64,000 bases of DNA from Tetracentron sinense (GCA_015143295.1 CM026570.1:25303250-25367249); one strand, 5' to 3'. Counted from the stretch's first letter, positions 11,098 to 23,349 are shown. Program-made: numbers and translations. The notes: generated from the letters alone by a model not told the origin.

Positions 11098-11331
11098 GGT
11101 TTAGCTTTTTGACACCTTAGCGGTTGTCCGAGAATAATAGACCTGACGGAAAAGATAAACAAACACACACACAAAAAAAAACATAGGAGAATTACATGGT
11201 TCGGCAATAACCTGCCTACGTCAACTAGCCAATATCCGATTACTTCTTCCTTATTCAAAGAAAACTTGAGAAACCTGTACAAATTCTTCTCTCCTGTCAG
11301 GTTAAATCTCAACCCAAGCCCAGAGACCCTT
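11098..11331 (-). mobile_element. Fragment of another copia LTR end
   Basis: On the minus strand the block GACGTAGGCAGGTTATTGCC, followed by GAACCATGTAATTC, resembles the 3' part of the Sirevirus-like LTRs (GGGACGTAGGCAAGTTATTG at 18262). It lies directly beside, not inside, the LTR that begins at 11332, so it appears to be a separate older remnant. Confidence 0.4.
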
Positions 11332-13386
11332 TGTACACAAGGTTTGGACCATAGAGGGGGGTGAATAGGGTCTATGGCAAATTTAAATTTTATCCTATTC
11401 CCTTAAGAGGAATTTCAATTTTAACAAATTAAAAGGGAATGAAAATTTAGCAATTCTACACAATCAATCAAAACAATAAAGTAAATGAGAAGGAAAATAG
11501 TTAAGAGAATGCAAACACAAAGACTTTATTCATGAGGTTCAGCAATCCCGCCTACGTCCCCACCTCAAGCTATACCCGCTAGAGGATTTCCCACGATTTA
11601 GTATTCAATCGCCAATCTTCTTACGGGTGAAGATCAAACATTTACAATGCAAGAGAATCCACTCTCTTGACTTCATCGATCTTCTTACGGGTGAGTATCC
11701 AACCTTACAAAGCTCCCCGCTTCAAGAATAAGAATCCACCAATTCTTGATTTTTACAAATCTTATAGCAAAGTGGTTTACAATCATGAAATTCTCCTTTA
11801 TATGAGCTGGATGATCACTTTCAAGCTCACTAAGAGTCTCTCAAAGAATGGAGTTGAATATCTCAATTTCAGACTCTTTTTGAGATTATAGGGTTTACTC
11901 AATGAATTTTGAAATCTAAGCTTTTGAGTGATTGATTGAATGATTGGAAGTATTGGAGTTCTTCTTTTAGTTCATAAATCCTTCTTATTTATAGCCCAAG
12001 AGGTTTCATAGCCGTTGGAAGAACATTAAAAACAAAACTAGCCGTTACAGAGTTTTCTATTTCCCGCATAATTTCATTGATGAGATTGAGAAGGCAATCT
12101 CAATTCGTTGACGCGAGATTAGGACAGAGTTTGAAACAGTGGCTTTACGGCCAGTTTCATCACCGAAATCATAGATACCCATATTATTTCGTCAACGAGA
12201 TCACTCTATTTTCTCTGTAATCTCATCTTTTACTTCTCTAAATGATTGAGACCTTTTCCAAAGTCACTTAGCTTGTCTTTAACATGATTTTCATCATTGT
12301 TATGATGTCCTAGGGTTTAGTATAAATATAAAATATTTGGCTTAGGTTCCTATGATCATTCTAGGCTTTGAGCAATTCAACCAACCACACTTTGACAACT
12401 TTTACATAAGTCCTAAAACACTTTCAAAATAAAAACTAAGACTCTAAAACCTTCTTGAGAGTTGTCCATCAACTTGATCTTGGATTTTCTTATTTGACTC
12501 TGTCTTCATGATCTTCCATTTCTTGTTCATGATCTGACTTGGACTTTGGGTTTGATCTTCAATATCTTCATCTTGATCCAATTTGACTTGCTTTGACTTG
12601 AAAATGATTCTTGTAGAGCCCCGAAATCCGGGTTCACTGTGCTATGAATATTGTCCTTGAATGGTGTATGTAAAGGCCTAAGGTCTAACATGTGTTCTTG
12701 ATATTGGAGAAAGTAAAGTAAGGATTTTATATGTGTATGTTAAGTCTCAAAACAAGAGTATAATAATACTCAAGTATCTAGGGTATAAAGTACCCTAAGT
12801 GTGAATGGAGAACCCCGAGAACCCATTTCACAATGTTGTGAATAGTGCCATGGGCTCAAGTCTTGTAAAGGCCAAGGATCATTTATGTAACTTGGTTTAT
12901 GAGGCATGATAAGAATAGTTTAAATTAGTTTAAGTGTTGTTGTTGAGTGTTTGGGATGAAGAAACAAGAGTATAACATACTCTAAGTGTCGAGAATGAGG
13001 GAAGTCTTTACATTCCCTCATATTGTAGGAGCTCTAGTTTTGTCGTTACTTATCGGAATCGAGTGATTCTTGAATTTTTGGAAAGATATAGAAGCCCTCT
13101 TCGAGGTTCATGCTTTATAATTTTTCAGATTTTGAGTGTAATTTATATCAAATGTGAGGTTTCTGAAAGGCGGTCTGCTGACAATTCAGCTATCATTTTG
13201 GACCAGTCCACTTGTGGGCCCATTTAGACAATTAATAACGCAGAATTAAGATTTGTTCATTAGTGACAAATTTGTTATCCTTTGAAATACAAGTCTAACT
13301 CAAGTTGAATCGTCAAAATCCAATAAGCGAGTCAAAAGTTATGGTTGAAATACCAAAGTAGGAAAAACCCAAAGAATGGGGACCAA

Positions 13387-13507
13387 TCCGGTCGACCGAA
13401 CTTTTGATCGGTCGACCGGTCACCTTGTTTTTGTGTTGTAGCCGACTTCCAGAGATCTTTTAAGGGTGATTTGGGGTTTTGGAACCCCCAAACCCTTATA
13501 TAAGCCC
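13387..13507 (+). promoter_or_regulatory. LTR promoter: GGTCGACC palindromes plus TATA box
   Basis: Two palindromic CGGTCGACCG cores lie at 13389 and 13410, separated by GATC. About 68 bp further on, CTTATATAAGCCC (near 13495) is a good TATA box, and the next 50 bp lead into an A/G-rich leader. The layout matches the other LTRs of the window with a different palindrome sequence. Confidence 0.55.
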
Positions 13508-14221
13508 ATATTTCGTGCATAAGGGTTACACAAACCCTAGAGAGAGTTGAGAGAGATTTTTGAAGAGGAAGAAGAAGAGAAGGTTGGGGTTTTCTTGGGT
13601 TGTTCTTAGCTTGGATTTGTAATTAAAGGAGGAGCTTGGATCTTGCTCTTCAAGCTTGAATCTTGTTCCTCAAGCTTTCTGAAAGCTCTGAAATTGAAGG
13701 AGATCAATCCTTCCAAAGGTAGAACAATCTACTAACTTATCTTTCTATACTTCACTGATGTGTAGTTTGGTTCTATGGTTTAAATAAATGGTTTTGATGA
13801 AACTTAGGATGTTTTGGCCATATTTGTAATTCCTATATTATAAGTAAGATATAAAGCATGATTTTGATAAGACAAATAGTAGCTACACTCTACTAAATTG
13901 CTTTGCTATGAGTTGTAAATGAATAGCAGATTTTGAGGTATGTTCTTTCTAAAATTGGATTTGATAATAATGTTTTGTATGCTATGGATATTACCATGAT
14001 CTTGAGGGTGTTATATGGTTATTGAATTGCTCACAATTGCTCCATGAACTAGTGTGCTTGTAAGAATTGAATTGTATAAGGATAAATGTTGAAAAGCATG
14101 GTTTTGTTCTAAGTTAAGGTTTTGGCTCAAAAGGGTTTTGTTCTAAGCTAAGGTTTCAAAGTATGGTTTGCAAAAAGGGATTTTTCTCAAAGTGGCTTCG
14201 CTCAAAGAATGATTTTTGAAC

Positions 14222-14720
14222 TTAGGGGAGTTTACCTCCTTGCTTGTAAAGTATCGCTTTGATTTTCGGACTTAAGGGAGTTTACCTCCTTGCTTGTAAA
14301 GTTTCGCCTTGATTTTTGGACTCAAGGGAGTTTACCTCCTTGCTTGTAAAGTATTGCTTTGATTTTTGGACTCAAGAGAGTTTATCTCATTACTTGTAAA
14401 GTATCGTTTTGATTTTCGGACTCAAGGTAGTTTACCTCCTTGCTTGTCAAGCAAGTATCGCTTTGATTTTCGGACTCAATGGAGTTTACCTCCTTGCTTG
14501 TAAAGTACCGTTTTATTTTGAACTCAAGAGTGTTCTTAAGGGACTGCCTTGCCTGTAAAGTATTGTTTCATTTTGAACTCAAGGGAGTTTACCTCCTTGC
14601 TTGTAAGTACCGCTTTGTTTTGAACTCAAGGGTGTTCTTAAAGGACCGCCTTGCTTGTAAAGTATCGTTTCGTTTTGAACTCAAGGGAGTTTACCTCTAC
14701 CTCCTAGCTTGTAAAATATT
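14222..14720 (+). repeat. Tandem array inside the solo LTR
   Basis: About nine units of roughly 55-60 bp share GGGAGTTTACCTCCTTGCTT and GTAAAGTATCGCTTTGATTT. Some units carry the variant GTGTTCTTAAGGGACTGCC. The related LTRs carry unlike arrays at the equivalent place, so the array turns over faster than the LTR. Confidence 0.8.
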
Positions 14721-15531
14721 GCTTTGTTATTGGTTTTGTGAATCACTCTAAGTATTGGGTTTGTTATGGCTCAAAGTATATGTTTAGTGAAATGCTTAAT
14801 GATAAGTGCCTTGTAAAGAAATGCTCATATGTTATCTGTTTCATGAACTGCTCTAAGTTATATGCTTGTTCCGCTTTGTTTTTGCCTGTTTCGCTCTAAT
14901 AAATGCATATGATATCATTGATGTTTATAGTAATGCTAGTTAGTAGTTTGTATATGCTGAGTATTCCATGCTCAGCCAAACTGTTACTTCGACAGGTTTT
15001 GTGGATGCACATGCTCCTGAGCCTTGGATAGAGAAGGAATACTATGAGCTGGAGCCTGCCATGTATCATCACCAGGATGATGGAGCTCCAGCTAGGAGCT
15101 CCTATCTAGACTATTGTTGAGTGATGTGAGGGAGAGGGTTGTGTATTTTGAAAGTGGGGAATGTCCACATTAGACTTTATATTTTGTATAATCGGTTGGT
15201 TCGGACTTGGAATACAAATCGCAGGTTATTTTATAAAGAAATTTTCAGTTCTCTTTTTAGTATGCCTTGTATGTTGTTACAGGATGGTTTTGATATGGCA
15301 CCTCACAAGCTAAAGTGCCTCTAACTTCTAAGGGGTATTTTGGGTCGCGACAATTCTTCTCGTATATGGTGTCATTTTCATGTTTTTTCCTTGAATGACT
15401 TTGTTAATGCTCTTGGAATTCTAATTTTCATATAAACTCAAATGAGACATTAGTAATACAATGACATTACATTATTGTGTTATTATCAAAATTAATGATA
15501 TTACCTTAGGTTAAAAACCTAAAGGCTAACA

Positions 15532-15548
15532 ATCTCCCCCTTTTTTAT
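15532..15548 (-). promoter_or_regulatory. Polypurine tract of element B
   Basis: Minus-strand AAAAAAGGGGGAGAT abuts the LTR start at 15531. Further tracts of the same type (GAGGGGGAGC near 15585, AAGGGGGAG near 15795) lie upstream. Repeated polypurine tracts are a known trait of Sireviruses. Confidence 0.75.
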
Positions 15549-16350
15549 GACGACATAATAATTGAATTGAATGGGAATAAGCTCCCCCTCAATATATAAA
15601 TTCAATTAATTTTTAAAGCAAGCTCCTCCTAAACATATGCATTAAAATAAGATTTAAATTCAATTCATTTACATATAGTTCAGATAAACCATTCACTAAT
15701 TTCATGACACTTATATTTGATTTAATTAGTCATTACAAGCAATTTGAAATCAATTTGTTTTTAGATAATTCATTCCATTATCATATTTCTCCCCCTTGAC
15801 AACATCAAAAAGCATCAACAAGCATTTCAAACAAGATATCAATTCATATTTTCTCCTCATAAAGCACATTATCACACTTGATATTAATTAGATATTTATC
15901 AATTAGAAGCACTTGATATTAATATTATCATGGTACTTTGCAAAGCAAATCATATAAGCATAGATGTACAAATCAATCATACATATCACAAACACCATAT
16001 CAATCATTTCATATTCATATACCATTCATTATTGATATTACATACATCAAACATTCATAACTTATAATATTAATCATTTATCATTCAAATCAAGTATCAT
16101 ACATTTCATAACATTTTTCAAACATGTCAACCATCAAGCATCTAAACGTCACTTCATATCATCCATCAATCATTAAATATAATTAACCATACCATCATCC
16201 AAATATACGTTATTAATCAATCACTCAAATTAATACATTTATATTTATCAAACATATCAACATTCATCAAATAATCATCCAAACTAAAAATAATACACAT
16301 TAAGCATAATCAAATTAATTTTATCACAAATTAATCATTCTTCATTCTTG
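15549..16350 (-). other. Noncoding region of element B, G-poor on the plus strand
   Basis: About 800 bp with very little G on the plus strand, built of CAT/TCA/ATT-rich sequence such as repeated CATTCAT. No ORF is present. It lies where pol should be, so B has lost its pol region or never had it. Confidence 0.5.
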
Positions 16351-16367
16351 AGTCTACATCAACAAGT

Positions 16368-17081
16368 TCAAGGAGTTCCCTTTGGTACCCAAACCTTCTT
16401 GAGTTCAACTTGATTAGCCTTTGGAAGGATTGTTTCCTTGGGAATCCAAATTTGTTTTAATCTTTTATTTCCAATAAATTTATGTTGAGTACCTGAAGAT
16501 GTATTGAAAAAGTTTTTATAATTCTTTTGTTTCTTTGATAGATTATAGCCTAGTCCGGTTTTATCAAACACATCTTTGATTTCGTAGAGTTGTATTTAGG
16601 GTCTTTTTTTACCATTAGTAAATTTTGTGATAATTTTAGACAAATCTTCAACTTTAGATTTTAAATCATCACAATCATTGCATTCATTAATTTGGATTTT
16701 AGGCTTAGATGCACTTTCTTCTTTTTCCTTTTTCAAAGCTTCATTTTCGCCTAAAATATTTTTTTTTCCTTTTTCAAGAATTTATTTTTGTTTGTAAGAG
16801 AATATTTTTTTTTCTTAAGTTTTGAATTCTTAATGCTAATTTTCAAAATTCTTCATATAATTCATTAAAAGCATCTCTAAGTCCTTCAAATGTAAAAGAT
16901 TCATCTTGGGAAGAATTTACCTCATCCTCATTGGTCATGAGGCATAGATTGGATTCTTCGTCATCATTTGAACTCACGTCCGATCCACTTTCGTCAGATT
17001 TATCCCATGTAGCTTTCATTGCCATTTTCTTGAATTTTTGGCTCTTCTTGAGTTGTGGGCACTCGGGCTTGATGTGTCCAG
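16368..17081 (-). pseudogene. Sirevirus-like Gag C-terminal part of element B
   Basis: From 17081 on the minus strand the frame reads GHIKPECPQLKKSQKFKK, the second half of a CCHC zinc knuckle and its basic tail. An acidic segment follows (DKSDESGSDVSSNDDEES), then a frame-broken coiled-coil region, and near 16430 the tryptophan repeats KQIWIPKE and KKVWVPKGT. The order is the same as in element A (19390-20165), so B and A are close relatives. The N-terminal half is cut off exactly where element A begins (17082). Confidence 0.75.
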
Positions 17082-18460
17082 TGTTAGCCTCAAGGTTACA
17101 ACTCTAAGTACCCTTAATAGTTTTGATGATAACACAATAATGGAATGAACTTTATGATACTAATTCTTTCATTTAGAATGTGAAATTTTAGAGAAAAAGA
17201 GTATTAAGATTATCTTTCAAGTCATGAAGAATTGAAGAGTTCAACCATTCAAAGACATCAAGGTCAAAGTTTAAGTACTAGTCCTTCAAAGGAAAAAGCT
17301 TCAAGAGCTCAAGACAATCCATGAAGATCCATCAAGAGTGAAGCTCCACAAATCAAGATAGAAGATCATCACTCATTGAAGACTAGTGTCTTGGTTAAAA
17401 AATGTCTAGGACCTTGTAAAGTCCTCAAGACATTGGAAAAGATTGCTCAAAGTTTACCTAGATAGACCCTAGGAGACATAGTATAATTTGGATATCAATC
17501 TAAGGCCCTAAAAATGATTAAAATAATGTTGGTTTATTTGCCTAAGAGTCCAAGCACAATTCCCATCAAATTGGTCTCATTAAGATGAGTTTACTGAAAA
17601 ATTTCAGTAGACTCGTCGACAAGTGGATGACAGAAAATTTTTCAATTGATTATGTTCCCACTCGACGACAACTCAGGCTTGATCCTCACTCACTCGTCGA
17701 CGAGTGCCTGCGGAAAATTTGTGTAACAACTAGTTTTCAACGGCTAGCTCGTATTAAATATGCTCTCAACGGTCATATTGATTGCTCAACTACATATAGA
17801 GCTGATTTATGAACAAAAAATAAGATTCTAACACTGTCTATCACTCATACATCACTCCCAAACTTCTAGCAATCAATACTCTATTTTTGCATTGAATACC
17901 TAGAATCCCAATACATCATTCTTTGAGTATTCAATTCAAATCAATCTTGAGTGATTCTAAGCTTTGTATTCCATTCTTATTTAGCTTAGTTAGGAGCTTT
18001 CAAATTTGGATTTTATATCCAATCAATTTCTGTAAAAACTGAAAGTCAAAAATCAAGGATTCTTGCACCATTTAAGAAGAGTGTCTTCTTGTACCCAAGA
18101 GAAGGTTTCTCTTGAAGAGTTTATTCCTTTGCCTGCTAAAAGGATTGTAAAAGGTTATTCCTGAGCTTGCAAAAGGATTGTAAAGGCTTGCTCTCTGCCC
18201 GTAAAGAAGAGTACGATTATTGGAATCGTGGAAAATCCTTAAAGCGGAAAGCTTAAAAGCGGGGACGTAGGCAAGTTATTGAACCCCGATAAAACATCCT
18301 GTGTCTGGTATCTCCGTCTCTGTCCCTATCTATTTATTTCAGATTAATTGTTGGTAGTGATAGTGATTAATTTTAATTCCGCAAAAATCACTTAGCTTAA
18401 AATTTTAATTTTCCACTAACCCTTTTCACCCCTCCTCTAGGGTCCATTATTTGGGCAACA
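17082..18460 (+). mobile_element. 5' LTR of Sirevirus-like copia element A
   Basis: The 1379-bp LTR begins TGTTAGCCTCAAGGTTAC and ends TTGGGCAACA, immediately followed by a tRNA-Met type primer site. Part of it (17310-17700) matches the truncated 3' LTR at 31590-32002. Promoter features: palindromes CTCGTCGACAAG and TACTGAAAAATTTCAGTA (17591-17708) and a TATA-like TATTAAATATG (17752). The U5 part contains the GGGACGTAGGCAAGTTATTG block (18262) and CACCCCTCCTCTAGGGTCC (18428) shared with LTR B. Confidence 0.85.
17591..17763 (+). promoter_or_regulatory. LTR promoter of element A: CTCGTCGACGAG palindromes
   Basis: This segment contains TACTGAAAAATTTCAGTA, a CTCGTCGACAAG palindrome, a diverged copy (CTCGACGAC) and a full CTCGTCGACGAG at 17694-17705. 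A TATA-like TATTAAATATG follows near 17752. In the 3' LTR the first palindrome is present twice in tandem (31892-31929), showing unit gain. Confidence 0.55.
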
Positions 18461-18462
18461 AT

Positions 18463-18475
18463 TGGTATAAGAGCC
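18463..18475 (+). promoter_or_regulatory. Primer-binding site of element A
   Basis: TGGTATAAGAGCC, one base away from the perfect initiator tRNA-Met complement, starts two bases after the LTR end. Confidence 0.85.
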
Positions 18476-18521
18476 TAGTACTCTATTTTTGATCTAACCA
18501 TCTTGAGTTAAAGATCCTAAA

Positions 18522-20230
18522 ATGGCAAACATTTTTGCTACTACCTTAGGAGAGGGCCAATCGACCACCCGTCCTCCATTGTTTAATGGAGAAAACTTCA
18601 ATTATTGGAAAACTAGGATGATGTATTACATCAAAGCTCTTGACTATGAATGCTTAAAAGTTATAGTCAAGGGTCCACATCTTCCCTTTAAAATGGTTGA
18701 TGATGTTAAAATTCCAAAAGTGGAAGAAGAGTGGAATGATATTGATATTAAACTCATTCAAATTAAAGCTAAGGCTATTAGCAATCTTTATTGTGCTCTT
18801 AGCCCCCAAGAGTTTAATAGAGTCTCCGGATGTGATTCAGCCAAAGAGATTTGGGATAAACTTCAAGTTACATGTGAATGAACCAACCAAGTTAAAGAAG
18901 AAAAAATTAGTATGTTGGTTCACAAGTATGAACTTTTCAAAATGGAAAAGGATGAATCTATAGGAGATACGTTTACTCGCTTTACTAATATTTTGAATGG
19001 ACTAAAATCCTTTGGTAAAGTGTATTCCAATGCAGAAAATGTAAGGAAAGTTCTTCGCTCACTCCAAAAAAGTTGGGGTCCCAAAGTCACTGTCATTCAA
19101 GAAGCTAAGGATTTGACCAAGCTTCCAATGGATGAGCTTTTTGGATCTCTCATGACACATGAAGTCATAATGAAGGATCAAGAAGATGAGCCAAAAGCAA
19201 AGAAGGGACTTGCCTTGAAAACTACTCAAGAAAGTGAGGAAGAAGAAAGTGATGAAGATAATGACATTGCCCTAATGGCAAGGAAATTCAAGAAGTTCTT
19301 GAAGCACAAGAAGAACTTCAAGAAGATGTCTTACAAAAGAGAATTCTCTAAAGAAATAACTAAAGGAGAATCAAGCAAGAAAGAGCAAATCATTTGCTAT
19401 GAATGTAAGAAACAAGGACACATCAAGACCGAGTATCCACAACTAAAGAAAGGCCAAAAGTTCAAGAATGCAATGAAGGCTACATGGGACGACTCAAAGA
19501 TAGTGGGTCTGATGAAAGCTCTAGTGATGAAGAGGTCGCCAACCTTTGCCTAATGTCTCTTGAAAATGAAGAGGTAAATTCTTGCCTAAATAAATTTCTT
19601 TCTTATGAAGAAATTAGAGAAGCTTTTGATGAACTTTACATTGAATTTCTAAAATTAGGATTAAAAAACAAACTTAAAAGGTCAATGTTTCTCTTTCAAG
19701 CTCAAATGAATCTTTACTAAAAGAGAAAGATGATTTACAAAATGAAAAGACCATCCTTGTTAAAGAAAATAATATTTTTAAGTGTAAAATTAAAAGACTT
19801 TCAAAATTCATCCCAAGGATCATCTTGTGAGTGTGAAGAGCTCAAAGCTAAAGTCAAAGATTTGACTAAAATAGCTCACACCTTGTCTACGAGAGAAAAG
19901 AATCTTGAAAGACTTTTGGGCCAATAAAGATGTCTTTGGAAATGTCAGTCTTAGATACAACCCTTTTGCAAAACAAAAAGAGTACCAAAATTTCTTTTCA
20001 AAATCAACTAATGTGTTAAACCCACCATCTAATGCATTCTTTACTTTTAATAGAAAGAAATTAGTAAAGACAATTTGGATCCCAAATGAATCATTCACTC
20101 CCAATACCATATATAAAGGACCAAACATGGTTTGGGTCCTTAAAGGAACTCACCCTCTCATGACCATCTAAAAATCAGTTTGGGTTCCAACCAAAACTGT
20201 GTGGGTACCGGGAGGAACATATGTTGGAGT
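18522..20230 (+). pseudogene. Sirevirus-like Gag of element A
   Basis: The ATG at 18522 opens a copia Gag: PPLFNGENFNYWKTRM is the N-terminal capsid motif, and EIWDKLQ and ESIGDTFTRFTNILNGL belong to the UBN2-type capsid. The knuckle CYECKKQGHIKTEY has lost its last Cys (Tyr instead). Acidic and lysine-rich tails follow, then coiled-coil (20 kb side) and IWIPNES / MVWVLKGT repeats. A TGA at 18879 replaces a Gly codon, and a frameshift lies near 19480 after AMKATWDD. Gag would form the virus-like particle in the cytoplasm. Order and motifs match element B. Confidence 0.85.
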
Positions 20231-20275
20231 TACTTAAATCTTATTTTGTAGGTATGTTTAAAATCTAACTCCTCC

Positions 20276-20512
20276 AAATCAAGATGGTTCTTGGATAGTG
20301 GGTGCTCTAGGCACATGTCAAGGAACAAAAAGTTATTCATCTCAATTACTCCAAAAGATGGAGGACATGTGACTTTCGGGGACAACACGAAAGGGAAGAT
20401 CATCGGTATAGGTAATGTTGGTAAGAACTCTACTACTTTTATTAAAAATGTTTTGCTAGTTGATGGCCTTAAATATAACTTAATTAGTATTAGTCAATTA
20501 TGTGATAAATGA
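20276..20512 (+). pseudogene. Copia aspartic protease of element A
   Basis: WFLDSGCSRHMS is the copia protease active site (Asp-Ser-Gly). It is followed by GGHVTFGDNTKGKIIGIG and the C-terminal LISISQLCDK block. The frame stops at 20512 (a CGA-to-TGA type change), then resumes toward the integrase. The protease would mature the Gag-Pol polyprotein. Confidence 0.85.
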
Positions 20513-20650
20513 TTAAATGTATCTTTTAAATCAAATGTTTGTATTATTAAAGACAAAGATAACATTAAGACTTTATTCATTCCTCATAGACATGAAAATG
20601 TATACACAATTGATTTTGATGAACTAAATTCTCAAAACTTAATTTATTTT

Positions 20651-21721
20651 TCAGCTATTAATGAAACTAGTTGGTTATGGCATAGAAGGTTAGGCCATGC
20701 AAGTATGGATTTACTATCTAAATTGTCTAGAAAAGATCTTGTAAGAGGTTTACCAAAAATAAAATTCTCAAAAGACAAAATATGTGATGCTTGCCAACTA
20801 GGAAAACAAATAAAATCTTCATTCAAAAAGAAACTAGAAATATCAACCTCTAGACCACTAGAATTATTGCATATGGATTTATTTGGGCCTAATGATGTTG
20901 CTAGTTTAGGTGGCAAACTTTATGTATTTGTTATTGTGGATGACTATTCTAGATTCACTTGGGTGTTATTTCTATCTCATAAGAGTGAAGTGCATGTATT
21001 ATTTGAAAATTTTTGTAAAAAAGTTCAAAATGAAAAATGCTACTCTATTAATAATATTGAAGTGATAGGGGTGAAGAATTCAAAAATGAAGAACTTGAAT
21101 CTTTTTGTGAACATAATGGTTTTAACCATAACTTCTCTGCCCCTAGAACTTCTCAACAAAAATGGAATAGTTAAAGGAAAGAATAGGTCATTGCAAGAAA
21201 TGGGTAGGACTATGTTAAATGAACATAAATTACCTAATTATTTTTGGGTCAAGGCTATAAATACCTCTTGCTATGTGATAAATAGGGTTATAATTAGAAA
21301 TAAATTAAATAAAACCCCTTATGAACTTCGGAATGGTAGATCACCTAATATTGGTTACTTTAAAGTATTTGGTTGTAAATATTTTATTCTAAACAACAAA
21401 CAAAACTTAAAAAAATTTGAACCAAAATCTTGTGAAGGAATTTTCCTTGGTTATTCTTCAAATAGCAAAGCTTGTAGGGTATTTAATAAAACTTCCCTAT
21501 TAGTTGAAGAATCAATGCATGTTATCTTTGATGAATCTAATCCTTTTGAAATCAAGAAAATTGATGATGATGTTCCTAATGACAATATTGAAACAATATC
21601 TAAGGATATTGCTAATTTAGAAATCAATAAAAATGATAATGAAAATCAAGATAATGATAATGATGATAAAAACTTAGATGAAAATGAAGAAAAAAATGAA
21701 ATTCAACTTCTTAAGGCATGA
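20651..21721 (+). pseudogene. Copia integrase of element A
   Basis: The region opens with the pre-integrase zinc motif (WLWHRRLGHAS, then CDACQLGKQ). The catalytic core follows: PLELLHMDLFGP (first Asp), VIVDDYSRFTWV, NGIVKGKNRSLQEM, and the C-terminal PYELRNGRSPNIGYFKVFGC with IFLGYSSNSKA. The middle of the core (about 21045-21160) is out of frame, so the DHGGEF-type second Asp motif is only visible by switching frames. A long Asp/Asn-rich tail ends at 21721. It would insert the cDNA into chromosomes. Confidence 0.85.
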
Positions 21722-21829
21722 AGATTAATTAAAGATCATCCTAAAGAACAAATATTTGGTAATAAGGAACAAGGTGTAAAAACAAGAAGAAATATTTGTA
21801 GTAACCTTACATTCCTCTCTCAAATTGAA

Positions 21830-22497
21830 CCAAAAAATACCCATGAAGCAATTAATGATGAATCTTTGGGAATTGCTATGCAAGAGGAATTAAATCAATT
21901 TGAAAGAAATTAAGTATGTGATTTAGTGCCTAGACCTAAAAGCAAATCTATAATTGATACTAAATGGATTTTCAGAAATAAAAAGGATGAAAGTGGAAAC
22001 ATTGTTAAAAATAAAGCTAGACTAGTGGCTCAAAGATACAACCAAGAAGAGGGAATTGATTATGATGAAACTTTTGCTCCAATTGCTAAACTTGAAGCTA
22101 TTAGAATGTTGTTTGCATATGCTAACTTTAAAGACTTTAAAATTTTTCAAATGGATGTTAAAAGTGTTTTCTTAAATGAATTTTATATCAGATGAAGTTT
22201 ATGTTGAACAATCTCCTTGCTTTGAAAATCACACAATGCTTAATCATGTATTTAAACTCACTAAAGTTCTTTATGGTTTAAAGCAAGCTCCTAGAGCTTG
22301 GTATGATAGACTACATTGTTTCCTACTTGAAAATGAGTTCATTAGAGGAAAAATAGATACTACATTATTTATAAAGTCCAAAATTGATGATATGCTTTTA
22401 GTGTAAATCTATGTTGATGACATTATTTTTGGATCTACTAATGAATCTCTTTGTCAAGAATTTGCTAAATGTATGCAAGATGAATTTGAGATAGCAT
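21830..22497 (+). pseudogene. Copia reverse transcriptase of element A
   Basis: Motifs in order: [76 protein letters not shown] and the catalytic YVDDIIFGS near 22415. The frame is broken at 21912 (TAA), between FLN and EVYVEQ near 22190, and before IYVDD (TAA). It copies element RNA to cDNA in cytoplasmic particles. Confidence 0.85.
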
Positions 22498-23349
22498 GAT
22501 AGGGGAGTTGAACTTCTTCCTTGTACTTCAAATCAAGCAAACAAAGGAAGACACATTCATCAATCAAGCCAAGTACACTAGAGAGCTTCTCAAGAAATTT
22601 AGGATGGAAGACTCAAATGAATCTAATACTCTCATGAGTCCATCCACAAAACTGGATAAAGATGAAAAGGGCATTAGTGTGGAAGAAACTAAATATCAAG
22701 GTATGATTGGTAGTTTACTATAGTTGACTACTAGTAGACCTGATATTATGTTTAGTGTGTACATTTGTACTAGATTTCAAGCTAATCCTAAAGAATCACA
22801 CATGACTGTCATAAAAAGAATATTCAAATATTTAATTGGAACAATTAAACTAGGACTATGGTACCCTAAGAACTAGTTAGTTATTGTAATGCTGACTTTG
22901 CTGGATGCAAAGTTGATCGGAAAAGCACTAGTGGCACTTGTCACTTCTTAGGACACTTATTAGTTTCATGGTCTTGTAAGAAACAAAACTCTATAGCTCT
23001 ATCAACAGCTGAAGCTGAATATGTAACAACTGGGAGTTGTTGTACTCAAACATTATACATGAAACAACAATTAGAGGACTTCAAATTGTTTTATGATAAA
23101 ATTCCAATTAAATGTGATAACATAAGTGCTATATGTATGACAAAGAATCTAATTCAACATTCAAGAACCAAACATAATGAAATTAGATATCATTTCATAA
23201 GGGATCATATTCAAAATGGGGATATAATGTTGGAATTTGTTGAAATAAACAACCAACTTGCAAACATATTTACAAAACCTCTCTCTTATGAAAGATTTAG
23301 TACATTAAGAAGAGAATTAGGCATGGCTACACTTTGTGACATAAAATGA
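22498..23349 (+). pseudogene. RT thumb and RNase H of element A
   Basis: MIGELNFFLVLQIKQ and FINQAKYTRELLKKF are the RT connection. Then come SRPDIMFSV-like and GCKVDRKSTSGTCHFLG, STAEAEYV, the RNase H CDNISAICMTKN, HSRTKHNEIRYHFIRDH and the ending ANIFTKPLSYERFSTLRREL. A TAG near 22723 and another near 22875 interrupt it. RNase H removes template RNA. Pol ends here, about 500 bp before the third ORF. Confidence 0.85.

Larger units (their letters stand above)
12612..15352 (+). mobile_element. Solo gypsy LTR with perfect 5-bp target duplication
   Basis: The 2741-bp LTR begins TGTAGAGCCCCGAAATC and ends TTTTGGGTCGCGACA. The flanking pentamers 12607-12611 and 15353-15357 are both ATTCT, a perfect duplication. 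No internal domain is present, so it is the product of recombination between two LTRs. It contains palindromes (13387-13427), a TATA box (about 13495), a long tandem array (14222-14720) and the CTGAGTATTCCATGCTCAGCC block (14957). It landed inside the LTR of element B and is therefore younger than B. Confidence 0.9.
11332..15531 (-). mobile_element. 3' LTR of Sirevirus-like copia element B (interrupted)
   Basis: On the minus strand this LTR starts TGTTAGCCTTTAGG at 15531, directly after a polypurine tract. It ends near 11332 after the CACCCCCCTCTATGGTCC block that matches the end of the element A LTR (18437-18460). Subtracting the solo LTR inserted at 12612-15352 and its duplication leaves about 1454 bp, close to the 1379 bp of the A LTR. 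It carries palindrome-like TTTCGTCAACGAG motifs (about 12090-12200) and a TATA box CTATAAATAAG (about 11996-11984). The left terminus is less certain than the right. Confidence 0.65.
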
